The position numbers and the translations under genes were made by a program. Positions 52,709-60,369 of a stretch of DNA of 64,000 bases are shown here, one piece after another. The notes beneath the pieces were generated by a model. That model did not search any database. It was not told the origin of the DNA and saw only the letters and a list, made by a program, of their open reading frames with translations. How positions within the stretch are numbered: the first letter of the stretch is position 1; the number at the start of each line of letters is the position of its first letter. The DNA is from Bacteroidota bacterium (GTDB lineage Bacteria > Bacteroidota > Bacteroidia > Chitinophagales > Saprospiraceae). The stretch lies in assembly GCA_963169455.1 (NCBI GenBank), contig CAUJDW010000079.1:1-64000 (forward strand). The letters are read 5' to 3'.

Positions 52709-52912
52709 ATGAAAACCAGAATAATCGGAACAGGCCTGCTGCTGGCCCTTTGGGCCGGGGCGGAAGCCTGGCGCTGCGGCCTGATCAACCCTTTCCCGAT
52801 ACCGGAAAATGGCGCGCCGCCTCCTGCCGTAACGGACAGCTTGACGGTTCACAGGGACAGCCTGGCAGGCAGCCTGCTTAATGCGGGGATCAACCTTCCA
52901 GGCGGGCAATGA
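52709..52912 (+). CDS. Possible small exported peptide (67 aa)
   Basis: An ORF from an ATG at 52709 with a basic start and hydrophobic stretch (MKTRIIGTGLLLALWAGAEA) resembling a signal peptide, followed by a Pro/Asn-rich segment of about 45 residues. I do not recognise it. There is a weak purine-rich site before the ATG. It is convergent with nadA. It could be a real small secreted peptide or chance. Confidence 0.35.
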   Translation: MKTRIIGTGLLLALWAGAEAWRCGLINPFPIPENGAPPPAVTDSLTVHRDSLAGSLLNAGINLPGGQ

Positions 52913-52972
52913 CCAGGAACCAAGGGGAGAGAGGGGGAGATGAGCCCCCCCGGCAAGCCCTGCAACCACCCC

Positions 52973-53977
52973 CTACAAGCCCGCCTTCGCCGATATTTCC
53001 AGCATGCGGTCGATGGAAGCGCGGCCCTGTTCGATGACCCAATCGGGGAGGGTGATCTCCGGTAGTTCGTACTTCATGCAGACGTACAGTTTCTCCAGCG
53101 TATTGCGCTTCATGTGCGGGCATTCGTTGCAGGCGCAGGTGTTGTTGGGCGGAGCAGGAATGAAGGTTTTTTGCGGAGAAGCCTTCTCCATCTGGTGAAT
53201 GATGCCGGGTTCGGTGGCGACGATGAACTCCGTGGCGGCGCTGCGCTGCGTGTATTTCAGCAGCCCGGTAGTGGAGCCGATGAAATCCGCCATTTCCAGG
53301 ATGTGGGGCTCGCACTCGGGGTGGGCGATGAATTCGGCGCCGGGGTGGCGCATTTTCAGCTTGACGATCTTCTCGTGCGAAAATATCTCGTGCACCATAC
53401 AGCTGCCGTTCCACAGCACCAGGTCCCGGCCGGTCTTTTTGATCAGGTAGCGCCCCAGGTTTACATCCGGGGCGAAGATGATGCCTTTGTCTTTTGGAAT
53501 GCTCTCGATGATCTGCACGGCATTGGTGGAGGTGCAGCAGATATCGGTCAGCGTCTTCAGCTCGGCCGTGCAGTTGATGTAACTCACTACCACGTGATCC
53601 GGATATTTTTCCTTAAACTTCCGGAACAGCGGCGGCGGGCAGGAATCGGCCAGCGAGCAACCTGCTTTCAGGTCGGGCAGCAGCACCTTTTTCTGCGGAG
53701 AGAGCATTTTGGCCGTTTCCGCCATAAAGTGCACCCCTGCGAAAACGATGATTTCCGCATCCGTCTTCGCGGCCTGCTGGGATAGCCCAAGGCTGTCGCC
53801 GATGTAGTCTGCGATATCCTGGATGTCCGGCTCCTGATAGTAATGCGCCAGGATGATGGCGTTTTTCTCCTTTTTCAGTTTTTCGATCTCCTCAAACAGG
53901 TCGAGGGTGGGGTTTACGTCGATATCCAGGTAGCCTTTCTGCTCCAGTTGTTGTTCCGCAAGGGTTAATATGGACAT
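52973..53977 (-). CDS. nadA: Quinolinate synthase
   Basis: Condenses iminoaspartate with dihydroxyacetone phosphate to quinolinate in de novo NAD synthesis. The 334-residue protein shows the three-fold repeat of NadA and the [4Fe-4S] ligands in [11 protein letters not shown], the mid-protein [10 protein letters not shown] and [40 protein letters not shown] carries the substrate-binding His and Tyr. nadB and nadC are not in the window. With pnuC and the riboside kinase at 25.5-26.7 kb, the cell has both NAD supply routes. Confidence 0.96.
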   Translation of the reverse strand: MSILTLAEQQLEQKGYLDIDVNPTLDLFEEIEKLKKEKNAIILAHYYQEPDIQDIADYIGDSLGLSQQAAKTDAEIIVFAGVHFMAETAKMLSPQKKVLLPDLKAGCSLADSCPPPLFRKFKEKYPDHVVVSYINCTAELKTLTDICCTSTNAVQIIESIPKDKGIIFAPDVNLGRYLIKKTGRDLVLWNGSCMVHEIFSHEKIVKLKMRHPGAEFIAHPECEPHILEMADFIGSTTGLLKYTQRSAATEFIVATEPGIIHQMEKASPQKTFIPAPPNNTCACNECPHMKRNTLEKLYVCMKYELPEITLPDWVIEQGRASIDRMLEISAKAGL

Positions 53978-54066
53978 GGTTGAGTTTTTTTGTGCAGCAA
54001 AATGAATATATCTTCCTTTCCTCCCTTTTTCGTGAAAAATAACGCTAACATAGCGAAAATAGTTTG

Positions 54067-54089
54067 CTTAGTTTGGTTTTTAAACTAAG
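54067..54089. repeat. Small A+T-rich inverted repeat
   Basis: CTTAGTTT (54067-54074) and AAACTAAG (54082-54089) with a 7-base loop, followed by TTTT on the plus strand. The interval 53978-54392 otherwise holds only the nadA leader and the MITE-like copy B. Its role is unclear. Confidence 0.4.
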
Positions 54090-54156
54090 TTTTGGCAAAA
54101 ACGCGCCCGGCATAGCGCTTGTTTGGAGGCCGGTTTTTGAGTCGGAACCAAGCTTT

Positions 54157-54357
54157 TAAGTAGTTGGACACATTTAGCAGAACAATATAGCAATATAGCA
54201 ATATGACAATATATAGCAATATAGCAATATAGCAATATAGCAATATAGCAATATGACAATATGACAATATGACAATATAACCCAGCCCCAGGAACAATGC
54301 TATTGAGGCCATATTTCCGAAGCAGTATGAGTTACAATAAATGTGCTCAACAACTTA
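54157..54357 (-). mobile_element. MITE-like element, copy B (inverted relative to copy A)
   Basis: AGTAGTTGGACACATTTA (from 54159) and TAAATGTGCTCAACAACT (to 54355) form terminal inverted repeats flanked by TA on both sides. The 57-bp arm next to the right end (54281-54337) is the complement of 25180-25237 in copy A with only two differences, and the internal minisatellite has 12 units (one with a 2-base insertion). So copies A and B are the same element, 29 kb apart and in opposite orientation. Confidence 0.8.
54183..54280 (-). repeat. 8-bp minisatellite, 12 units (inside MITE-like copy B)
   Basis: Units CAATATAG, CAATATGA and CAATATAA on the plus strand, complements of the YTATATTG-type unit of copy A. 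One unit carries a 2-base TA insertion. The difference in unit number and variant order from copy A shows slippage after the copies separated. Confidence 0.88.
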
Positions 54358-54392
54358 AGCCGGGGTGAATTTACTCCTTGCCGAAGGCAGGT

Positions 54393-55103
54393 TTATTTAC
54401 CGAGCAGGAAGATGGCGGGTTGTTTGTCCAGGTTTGGGATTTGGGTTTTGCGCCAGCTGGCGATTGGCAGGGTGCGCACGTATTCCGAAGGCAGGGTCAG
54501 GGCGGCGGCGATGCAAAAGAGCATGTCGGGGGAAAGGGTATTGATGGCCGTTTCGATGAGGGCCATATTGCGGTATGGGGTTTCGATGAATATCTGGGCC
54601 TGGGCGTGTTTGAACACCCTTTGTTCCAGGAATTTCAGTTCCCGCATCAGCTCGGGCTTTTTGGGCGGCAGGTAGCCGTGGAAGCAGAAGTTCTGGCCGT
54701 TCAGCCCGGAGGCCATCAGCCCCAGCAGGATGGAGGAGGGCCCCACCAGGGGCGCCACTTCGATGCCCATCTGGTGGGCCGTTTGCACGACGAGGGCGCC
54801 GGGGTCGGCCACGCCGGGGCAGCCGGCCTCGCTGAGCAGCCCGATGTCGCGGCCTTGCTGCGCCGCCTCGAGGAACAGCGCGCGTTCCTCCGCCGGGGTG
54901 TGTTTGTCGATCTCAAAAAACGTCAGCTCGCTGAATGGCTTCACCGGATTGGTCTCCCTGATGAAGCGGCGCGCGGTTTTGGCGCGCTCGGCGATGAATA
55001 CATCCAGCCGGTGGAGGATATCGATCACATAGGAAGGTATGGTGTGGGTTGCCTGCTCTCCCAGAGGCGCGGGAATGAGGTATAGTTTGCCTTTGGTTGC
55101 CAT
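54393..55103 (-). CDS. SAM-dependent methyltransferase, RsmI-like (tetrapyrrole methylase fold)
   Basis: A 236-residue paralogue of RsmI. KLYLIPAPLGEQATHTIPSY replaces the LVPTPIGNLEDIT start, then FIAERAKTARRFIRE, GLLSEAGCPGVADPGALVVQ and LVGPSSILLGLMASGLNGQN retain the SAM pocket. The altered N-terminal motif and the loss of the DTRTS pattern indicate a target other than C1402, or lost activity; this second copy is common in Bacteroidota. The true rsmI is at 17185-17877. It is divergent from the broken Uma2 gene, 45 bases away. Confidence 0.85.
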   Translation of the reverse strand: MATKGKLYLIPAPLGEQATHTIPSYVIDILHRLDVFIAERAKTARRFIRETNPVKPFSELTFFEIDKHTPAEERALFLEAAQQGRDIGLLSEAGCPGVADPGALVVQTAHQMGIEVAPLVGPSSILLGLMASGLNGQNFCFHGYLPPKKPELMRELKFLEQRVFKHAQAQIFIETPYRNMALIETAINTLSPDMLFCIAAALTLPSEYVRTLPIASWRKTQIPNLDKQPAIFLLGK

Positions 55104-55148
55104 GAGGCGAAGTTACGCTATAATGCTTATTTTTGTAAAAAGAAGCCC

Positions 55149-55539
55149 ATGGAAGGAGCGAAGAAGTTTTACAGCGTGGCGGATTATCTGGAGTTGGAGG
55201 CCCACAGTGAGCAAAAACACGAGTTTTGGGACGGAGCCATCGTGGCTATGCCGGGGGGTGCTATTCCTCACAACACGATCAGTGGGAACGCCTATTTTGC
55301 TTTAAGGGCAATTGGTAAAAAGGGTTGCACAGTCTTTAACAGTGATCAGAAAATATTTTTTGAAGCACTTAATCACTTTGTCTATCCGGATGTTAGTGTT
55401 GTTTGCGGCCCCATTGAAGTATCCATCCAGGATGAACAGAATGTTTGCGGTTCATACGATGGGGGTGGAAATCCCCATGAAAGATATTTATGCGGGAGCG
55501 CCGGGCCTGAAAGCCCCTCAAATCAAGCTTGACCTTTGA
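55149..55539 (+). pseudogene. Uma2 family gene, internally deleted and frameshifted
   Basis: The first 95 residues (KFYSVADYLELEAHSEQKHE ... FVYPDVSVVCGP) are a good Uma2 N-terminal half with the acidic PDVSVV motif. After about 55430 the frame leads into a non-family tail. In another frame, 55457-55539 reads MGVEIPMKDIYAGAPGLKAP, like the last strand and helix of the family (ELPLxDIYxxV). The central block with the catalytic Glu and Lys (compare EVADTSLTYDREIKL at 26723-27280) is missing. The likeliest history is an internal deletion that also changed frame. A TATTTTTG (-7 type) element remains upstream (55128-55135). Confidence 0.7.
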
Positions 55540-55546
55540 AGAAAAC

Positions 55547-56308
55547 ATGGACAATTCCTATACCATAAAACTTCCCCAGTTCGAAGGCCCCTTCGACCTG
55601 CTCCTCTTCTTCATCGAGCGGGACGAGCTGGACATTTACGACATCCCCATCGCCAGGATTACCGATGACTTCCTGGCTTATATCCGCCACATGGAGCAGA
55701 TGAACATCGACCTGGCCAGCGAGTTCATCCTGGTGGCGGCGACGCTTTGCCGCATCAAGGCCAAGATGCTCCTGCCCCGCAAGCCGGTTGACGAGCAGGG
55801 CAACGAGATCGACCCGCGCGAAGAGCTGGTGCAGCGCCTCCTGGAATACAAACGCTACAAAAGCGTGCTGGACGAGATGCGCCAGATGGAAGAGGCGCGC
55901 GGCCTGCGCAGCTTCCGGGGCAACACCAGCCGCGAGCTCCAGCAGATCGCCACCAAAGCCCTGGTGGACAACGAGCTGGAATCCCTCTCCTTGTTCAAAC
56001 TGCTGCGCGCTTTTGAGCGCGTCATGCAGCGCTTCGAACATGCGAACCCCAGGGCCGTGCACCGCATCGTCCAGTTCAGCTACACCATCGAAGAGCAACA
56101 ATCCCAGATATTCTCCCGCATTGCCGGCGGGCGCCGGGCCAATTTCAAGGATATTTTTTCCGAATGCCGGAACCGCATCCACGCCATCGTTACCTTCCTG
56201 GCGCTGCTGGAGCTGCTCAACCTGCAGCAGGTCAGCATCATCCAGGGCCTGGGGCTGAACAATTTCTGGCTGGAAGAAAAACGGCCCGCCGCCGAGGAGG
56301 AGGAATAG
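55547..56308 (+). CDS. scpA: Segregation and condensation protein A
   Basis: The kleisin of the SMC-ScpAB condensin. The 253-residue protein starts MDNSYTIKLPQFEGPFDLLL, the conserved N-terminus that binds the SMC neck, followed by ELDIYDIPIARITDDFLAYI and the C-terminal winged helix that binds the SMC head (about 170-250). It uses the ATG at 55547; a TTG six codons upstream is in frame but overlaps the Uma2 remnant. scpB is not in the window. It is 8 bases beyond the Uma2 remnant, so it may depend on that promoter. Confidence 0.92.
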   Translation: MDNSYTIKLPQFEGPFDLLLFFIERDELDIYDIPIARITDDFLAYIRHMEQMNIDLASEFILVAATLCRIKAKMLLPRKPVDEQGNEIDPREELVQRLLEYKRYKSVLDEMRQMEEARGLRSFRGNTSRELQQIATKALVDNELESLSLFKLLRAFERVMQRFEHANPRAVHRIVQFSYTIEEQQSQIFSRIAGGRRANFKDIFSECRNRIHAIVTFLALLELLNLQQVSIIQGLGLNNFWLEEKRPAAEEEE

Positions 56309-56405
56309 GCAGGGGTGGGAATATCCGGAGCATTTTCCGCAAAAAAGCCGTATTTTTAGTGGGCTGATCAGAACTACTTTTTCAACACCCTAAAACCCTC
56401 CGGCC

Positions 56406-57359
56406 ATGAATCCTCCTGCACCCTGCCTGCGGTTCTTCTCCGTGCTCGTTTGTTGCCTGTTCTTTTACACCAACCTCCTTACCGGCCAGCCCGGAAGAGC
56501 CGATAAAATCACTTTTTATACCGGCATTTCTCCCGTCATCCTCAAAAAGGACGCCGTAGAGGCCACCTTCAACAACTCCCTAACCTCGTTCTGGGTTGCC
56601 GTCAATGAGTACCTGCCGGCCTACAACGCCAGCCGGGTAGCCAACCGCTACCGCTTTTCCCGGCTGGAACAGCTGGCCCGCGTCAGCTATGGCTTTTCAC
56701 CGGGCGGCAGGTGGGACCTCGGCGCGGAATTCCGCTACACCCATTCCCGGCTGGACGATGAAGCCCGGAGTTCTCCCTTCAGGGTGTTCGAAGGGGAAAG
56801 CGGCAGCGGCGACACCTTTCGCGGGCTGTCCTACCTGGGGCTGAGATTCCGGGCGGCGCCTTTTGAAACCCTTCCCGAGCTGAGCCTGCAGGCCACGGTG
56901 CACTATCCCTTTGCCCGGCAGGAAGAACTCCGCCTCCGCCTTGGCGCCCAGCGGACGCAGCTCGGGGCCATGGCGACTTTTTACCGGCAGTTCAATGCCT
57001 CCACCTATCTGTTTTTGCAGGGCGAGTGGCGGGCGCACCTGAAAAATGACGAGAACCCCTTTACCACCCATACGCCTTCAGCCAGCGGATTCCTGGTGCT
57101 GGACCTATGGGATGGGCAATGGTATCTGTTCCCAGGCCTGACCTATGGCGTAGCTCTCCAGAAAAGTGCGGGCGGTTCGCTGGCCAGGCTCAACCACCAG
57201 TTCCTGGGCAGCCTGGGGCTCTTGTTCCAGCCAGACGTCCGCTACGGCATCCTGTTCAATACGCAGTTCCCGTTCATTCTGGATAGCGGCAGCTTCTATA
57301 CCGAGTGGGTGCCGGAGAGTTACAGCTCCTTCACCCTCGGCATCCGGTTGTGGTATTGA
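56406..57359 (+). CDS. Predicted outer-membrane beta-barrel protein (317 aa)
   Basis: The signal peptide (FFSVLVCCLFFYTNLLTGQP) ends near TGQPG; the rest consists of amphipathic strands with aromatic girdles (RWDLGAEFRYTHSRLD; LSYLGLRFRAAPF; LSLQATVHYPFARQ; STYLFLQGEWRAHL; SFTLGIRLWY), ending in a C-terminal beta-signal with Tyr. A transporter-like or adhesion barrel of a type common in Bacteroidota; I cannot name the family. It is a single gene, convergent with the lipoprotein gene at 57388. Confidence 0.7.
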   Translation: MNPPAPCLRFFSVLVCCLFFYTNLLTGQPGRADKITFYTGISPVILKKDAVEATFNNSLTSFWVAVNEYLPAYNASRVANRYRFSRLEQLARVSYGFSPGGRWDLGAEFRYTHSRLDDEARSSPFRVFEGESGSGDTFRGLSYLGLRFRAAPFETLPELSLQATVHYPFARQEELRLRLGAQRTQLGAMATFYRQFNASTYLFLQGEWRAHLKNDENPFTTHTPSASGFLVLDLWDGQWYLFPGLTYGVALQKSAGGSLARLNHQFLGSLGLLFQPDVRYGILFNTQFPFILDSGSFYTEWVPESYSSFTLGIRLWY

Positions 57360-57387
57360 AGCTGTTTACTCCGCCAATTCGGCGCCT

Positions 57388-58242
57388 CTACAAACAATCG
57401 AATGGGACCCCGGGAATTGCCTGCTGGTAAACCAGGAGTTGCCTGCCCGTCGATTGTGAGGTGAGCAGCATCATGTGGCTGCGGGCGCGGTATTCGGGCG
57501 GCAGCCCGCTGATGCAATCGGCCCCGGCGGATTCCCAGGCCCGGTACTGTTCCGGCGCATCGTTGGGGTTGATCAGCTGCCCCTCAAATTCTTCGAGGCT
57601 GCCGTCGGCCCGCTCGATGGACAGGTGGAGGATGCCCCGGCTATCCATAAAGCCCGACATCTGGTTTTGTTCATACAAAACACCTGCAGTCTGGCAGGTG
57701 CTCTGCTCGAAACTCGTCAGCGGGTCGAGGGTGAGGGTGCAGTGCCCATCCGGGTTGGGAACGAATTTGAACCAGAGGCAGTAGTCCAGGTTTTGCGGGC
57801 TCAGCCAGGCGTTTTCGATGCTCGGGGGGAAGTCGGCGGGCAGGGTCGGGATAATGATCTCCGGGAGGGGCGGAAAGACGTAGTCCGGGTTGTTCAGGAA
57901 AAAATCCGCGCCGGTTACGTTGAAATCCAGGGCCACGAAGTCCTGGCAGTCGGGGTCTTCGATGCGCATTTCCACCTTGCCGGGGTTTAGCCCGCCGGGG
58001 ACGGTAACGGCCAGCCCGACATTGTCGATGAACCGGCTTCTTTCGGCCGCAACCTCATCGAAAAACACCTTCCTGCCCTGCAGCGCCGAGGGCGGGTTGG
58101 CCCGGATGAGGACTTCAAAGCCCGCGGGGTTTTCAATAGTAGAGATGCTTAAGCCGGGTAGGGAATCGCAGTCCGGATTGCAGTGGTAACTCATGCCGAT
58201 AACGAGCAGGAAAAAGAAAGGGATGGTTGATCTTCTGATCAT
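57388..58242 (-). CDS. Hypothetical exported protein, IPT-like (284 aa)
   Basis: The N-terminal hydrophobic segment (STIPFFFLLVIGMSYHC) acts as a signal; the Cys is in a weak lipobox (SYHC), so lipidation is possible. The mature part is beta-rich with Cys pairs and an IPT/TIG-like start (GFEVLIRANPPSALQGRKVF). No catalytic motif. It is the last gene of a leftward run with the coiled-coil protein (28-base gap) and the EAD11-like membrane protein, so it probably belongs to the same process. Confidence 0.65.
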   Translation of the reverse strand: MIRRSTIPFFFLLVIGMSYHCNPDCDSLPGLSISTIENPAGFEVLIRANPPSALQGRKVFFDEVAAERSRFIDNVGLAVTVPGGLNPGKVEMRIEDPDCQDFVALDFNVTGADFFLNNPDYVFPPLPEIIIPTLPADFPPSIENAWLSPQNLDYCLWFKFVPNPDGHCTLTLDPLTSFEQSTCQTAGVLYEQNQMSGFMDSRGILHLSIERADGSLEEFEGQLINPNDAPEQYRAWESAGADCISGLPPEYRARSHMMLLTSQSTGRQLLVYQQAIPGVPFDCL

Positions 58243-58270
58243 GGCTTCAGGTGTTGAGTGAGAAAAAGGG

Positions 58271-59353
58271 TTAAAGGGAGATGGACAGTTGCCGGATCAT
58301 ATCCGCGCATTTTTTTTCCAGGGTTTCCAGCCTGGGGGATAGCTCAGCCATGGCGGATGCAGCGCCTTTTTCGGCCTCCCGGGCGGCCCGGCTTCGGCCG
58401 AGTTGCCCGGAAAGGTACAGTTTGAGGTTTTCGTTGACGGAAAATTCCATGGGATAGACGGCTTTTTGGTGCACCTCTTCCAGGATGTAGCGGTAGGTTT
58501 CCTCCAGCTGCCGGGCCAGGTCCGGGCTGGCCCAGTAATGCCCTGCCCCCTCCACCTGGCTTTGGTGGTTGTTGAGGATGTAGGCGCGGGCTTCGTTGTA
58601 CTTGTTGATGGCCAGGTACAGTTGCTGCCGCGCCCCTTCATTGAGGAAGTAATGGGAAATGCGCTCCGGCAACAGCATATCGCGCAGGTTTTTCACCTGG
58701 TCGGTGTACTGTTCGAGCCCAGTCGAAATGGCGTCCATCAGCTCTTTTTGCCGCAGGTACTTTTCTTCCAGCGCCAGGAAAAGCTCCTGTTCCACGCTTG
58801 CCAGTTTTTCTTCCAGCGCAGCAACCATCGACTCCCGTTCCCGGAGGCTGCTTTCGTATTCCACGACAGTGCTGTTGAGCTGATGCAGGGCCTCCTGGTA
58901 ATGCAGGATAGTGTCGAGCATGGCCTTGTGCAATCCGGATAGCTGCCGCTCGCTCAGCTTTCGTTTTGATTCAAGGTTTTTGACTTTTTTCTCCAGGGCG
59001 TCGATCTCCCTGCGGAGCTTTTGGTTTTCCTGTCCGCAGACCCGTATCTGGAGCTCGCCGGAGGGGGGAAGGTAAATTTTCCCGCCAAAAGGAGACACCA
59101 TTGGGTATGGGCACCCTTCCAGCACGACGATAGCTTCATTTTTTTCGGCGCTGAGGTGGAGCATAAAGCGGCCTTCCTGGTCGGTGATGTCATAGTCCTG
59201 GCCTGCGACGCTTACGGTCACTCCCGGCACGGCTTTCTGCCCGCCTTCGGTGAGTTCGAGCACCAGGCCGCTTACGGCGATGAGCCTGGGGTTTTGGGAG
59301 AAGGCGGAGCTGCAGCCCAACAGGAACAGCAGGTAAAGAGAATGGGTTTTCAT
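58271..59353 (-). CDS. Exported coiled-coil protein with carboxypeptidase-regulatory-like domain
   Basis: A 360-residue secreted protein. A short signal (MKTHSLYLLFLLGCSSAFSQ) precedes a transthyretin-like carboxypeptidase-regulatory domain (about 25-100: VSGLVLELTEGGQKAVPGVT and ITDQEGRFMLHLSA) and a long coiled coil (about 105-215: LRREIDALEKKVKNLESKRK and on), then helices to the end. It lies 40 bases downstream of the EAD11-like gene, whose product has the same kind of regulatory domain on the far side of the membrane, which suggests the two interact. Function unknown. Confidence 0.7.
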   Translation of the reverse strand: MKTHSLYLLFLLGCSSAFSQNPRLIAVSGLVLELTEGGQKAVPGVTVSVAGQDYDITDQEGRFMLHLSAEKNEAIVVLEGCPYPMVSPFGGKIYLPPSGELQIRVCGQENQKLRREIDALEKKVKNLESKRKLSERQLSGLHKAMLDTILHYQEALHQLNSTVVEYESSLRERESMVAALEEKLASVEQELFLALEEKYLRQKELMDAISTGLEQYTDQVKNLRDMLLPERISHYFLNEGARQQLYLAINKYNEARAYILNNHQSQVEGAGHYWASPDLARQLEETYRYILEEVHQKAVYPMEFSVNENLKLYLSGQLGRSRAAREAEKGAASAMAELSPRLETLEKKCADMIRQLSISL

Positions 59354-59393
59354 AGTATGGGAGGTTAGGTGAATTTCAAATGCCCGTAGAAGG

Positions 59394-60071
59394 TCAGTCC
59401 GGGATTTTCAGTTCCTGGAGTACTTCCTGGCTGACGATCACCCTTCTGTTGACCTTCAGTTCGCCCTGGTAATAGATTTCCAGGTAGATGTCCTGATAGT
59501 GTTTGGGCAGGGCCGCTTCGTAGTTTCCCGTTGCATCCGTTTCGGCTTTCAGTTCGCCGTGGTTGAAGTCAAGCAGGGCGCCCGCCACGGGGCTTTTGTC
59601 GGAGGCCCTGACTACCCTGCCCTGATAGGCAATCGTTTTAGCAGGCCGTTCTGCAACCACAGCCTGCCCATGGGCATCCGCATTTTTCTGGAACACGAGC
59701 CAGCCGGCTGCCGCCAGCAGAGAAATAAAGATCAGGGCGGCCCTGATCAAAGCGGGCCATTTCCTGCGGGCTGTCCCGGGGAACAGCAGTTCCGGCGGCG
59801 CGGGCAATTCGTTTTTTTCGATCTGCTCCGTCAGTTCGAGGATGCTTTTGGTAATGCGGGCCCATTCCAGGTTTTGTTCGGCCTGGCTCAGCACCCCCTC
59901 GATGGCCTGGTGCTGCAGGTTCTCGATGCGGTTCTTGAGTAACAGAGCGGAGTGGTGATACTGCTTTTTGGCATCCTTTGACAGTTCCAGCAGGTAGTCG
60001 GCGGCAGCTTCGTTTCTTCCCTGGCTGAGCAGGGATTTGACTTCCTCGGTGGCCTGATTGGTGGGTGGCAT
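59394..60071 (-). CDS. EAD11-like / transmembrane / carboxypeptidase-regulatory-like protein
   Basis: A 225-residue membrane protein read from the ATG at 60071. Residues 1-85 are helical and resemble effector-associated domain 11: VKSLLSQGRNEAAADYLLEL, then SALLLKNRIENLQHQAIEGV and LSQAEQNLEWARITKSILEL. One membrane helix follows (LIRAALIFISLLAAAGWLVF, about 108-127), then a periplasmic transthyretin-like domain (GRVVRASDKSPVAGALLDFN; TDATGNYEAALP; about 150-220). EADs are adaptor domains in bacterial conflict and signalling systems, normally fused to caspases, trypsin-like proteases or NTPases; here the cytoplasmic EAD is tied to an outward-facing domain instead. The first gene of a three-gene operon. 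The EAD match is by eye. Confidence 0.65.
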   Translation of the reverse strand: MPPTNQATEEVKSLLSQGRNEAAADYLLELSKDAKKQYHHSALLLKNRIENLQHQAIEGVLSQAEQNLEWARITKSILELTEQIEKNELPAPPELLFPGTARRKWPALIRAALIFISLLAAAGWLVFQKNADAHGQAVVAERPAKTIAYQGRVVRASDKSPVAGALLDFNHGELKAETDATGNYEAALPKHYQDIYLEIYYQGELKVNRRVIVSQEVLQELKIPD

Positions 60072-60202
60072 GGGTTCGGTGTTAAATAGCAACTAAGGCA
60101 AATGGCCATCTAAAAGTAAACAAAAATTTCTGAATGCTGCAAGGGTGAATGGAAGGTAAGCCGCCAGAAAGGCCTGATTTGGCCGCAATATTCCGGAAAA
60201 GA

Positions 60203-60236
60203 AGCCGGGGCGGCGCCGGGCGGCGCGCCCCTGGCT
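60203..60236 (-). terminator. Terminator downstream of the S9 peptidase gene
   Basis: GGGGC-g-GCGCC (60207-60217) and GGCGCGCCCC (60222-60231) form a strong stem extended by AGCC/GGCT; on the minus strand a TTCTTTTCC tract follows. It separates the peptidase gene (stop at 60370) from the EAD11-like operon. The 298-base interval 60072-60369 holds no other feature I can support. Confidence 0.55.
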
Positions 60237-60369
60237 GTGAAAGCGACTTTAGATTGCAGGAAAATTTGGCGTCGTAAGAGAAGATGACAGCAAGAAATCA
60301 ACAAGTATGCTGCAAATGTCCGGATCACTCCTTAATTGAGCATGAACCCAATGTTAATTTCTCTTTAAA

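Noticed and set aside
54157..55539. Association of each MITE-like copy with a nearby Uma2 gene (26723 and 55149) as one composite transposon
   Set aside because: The two Uma2 proteins are not close relatives, unrelated genes separate each from the element, and no shared boundaries are seen.
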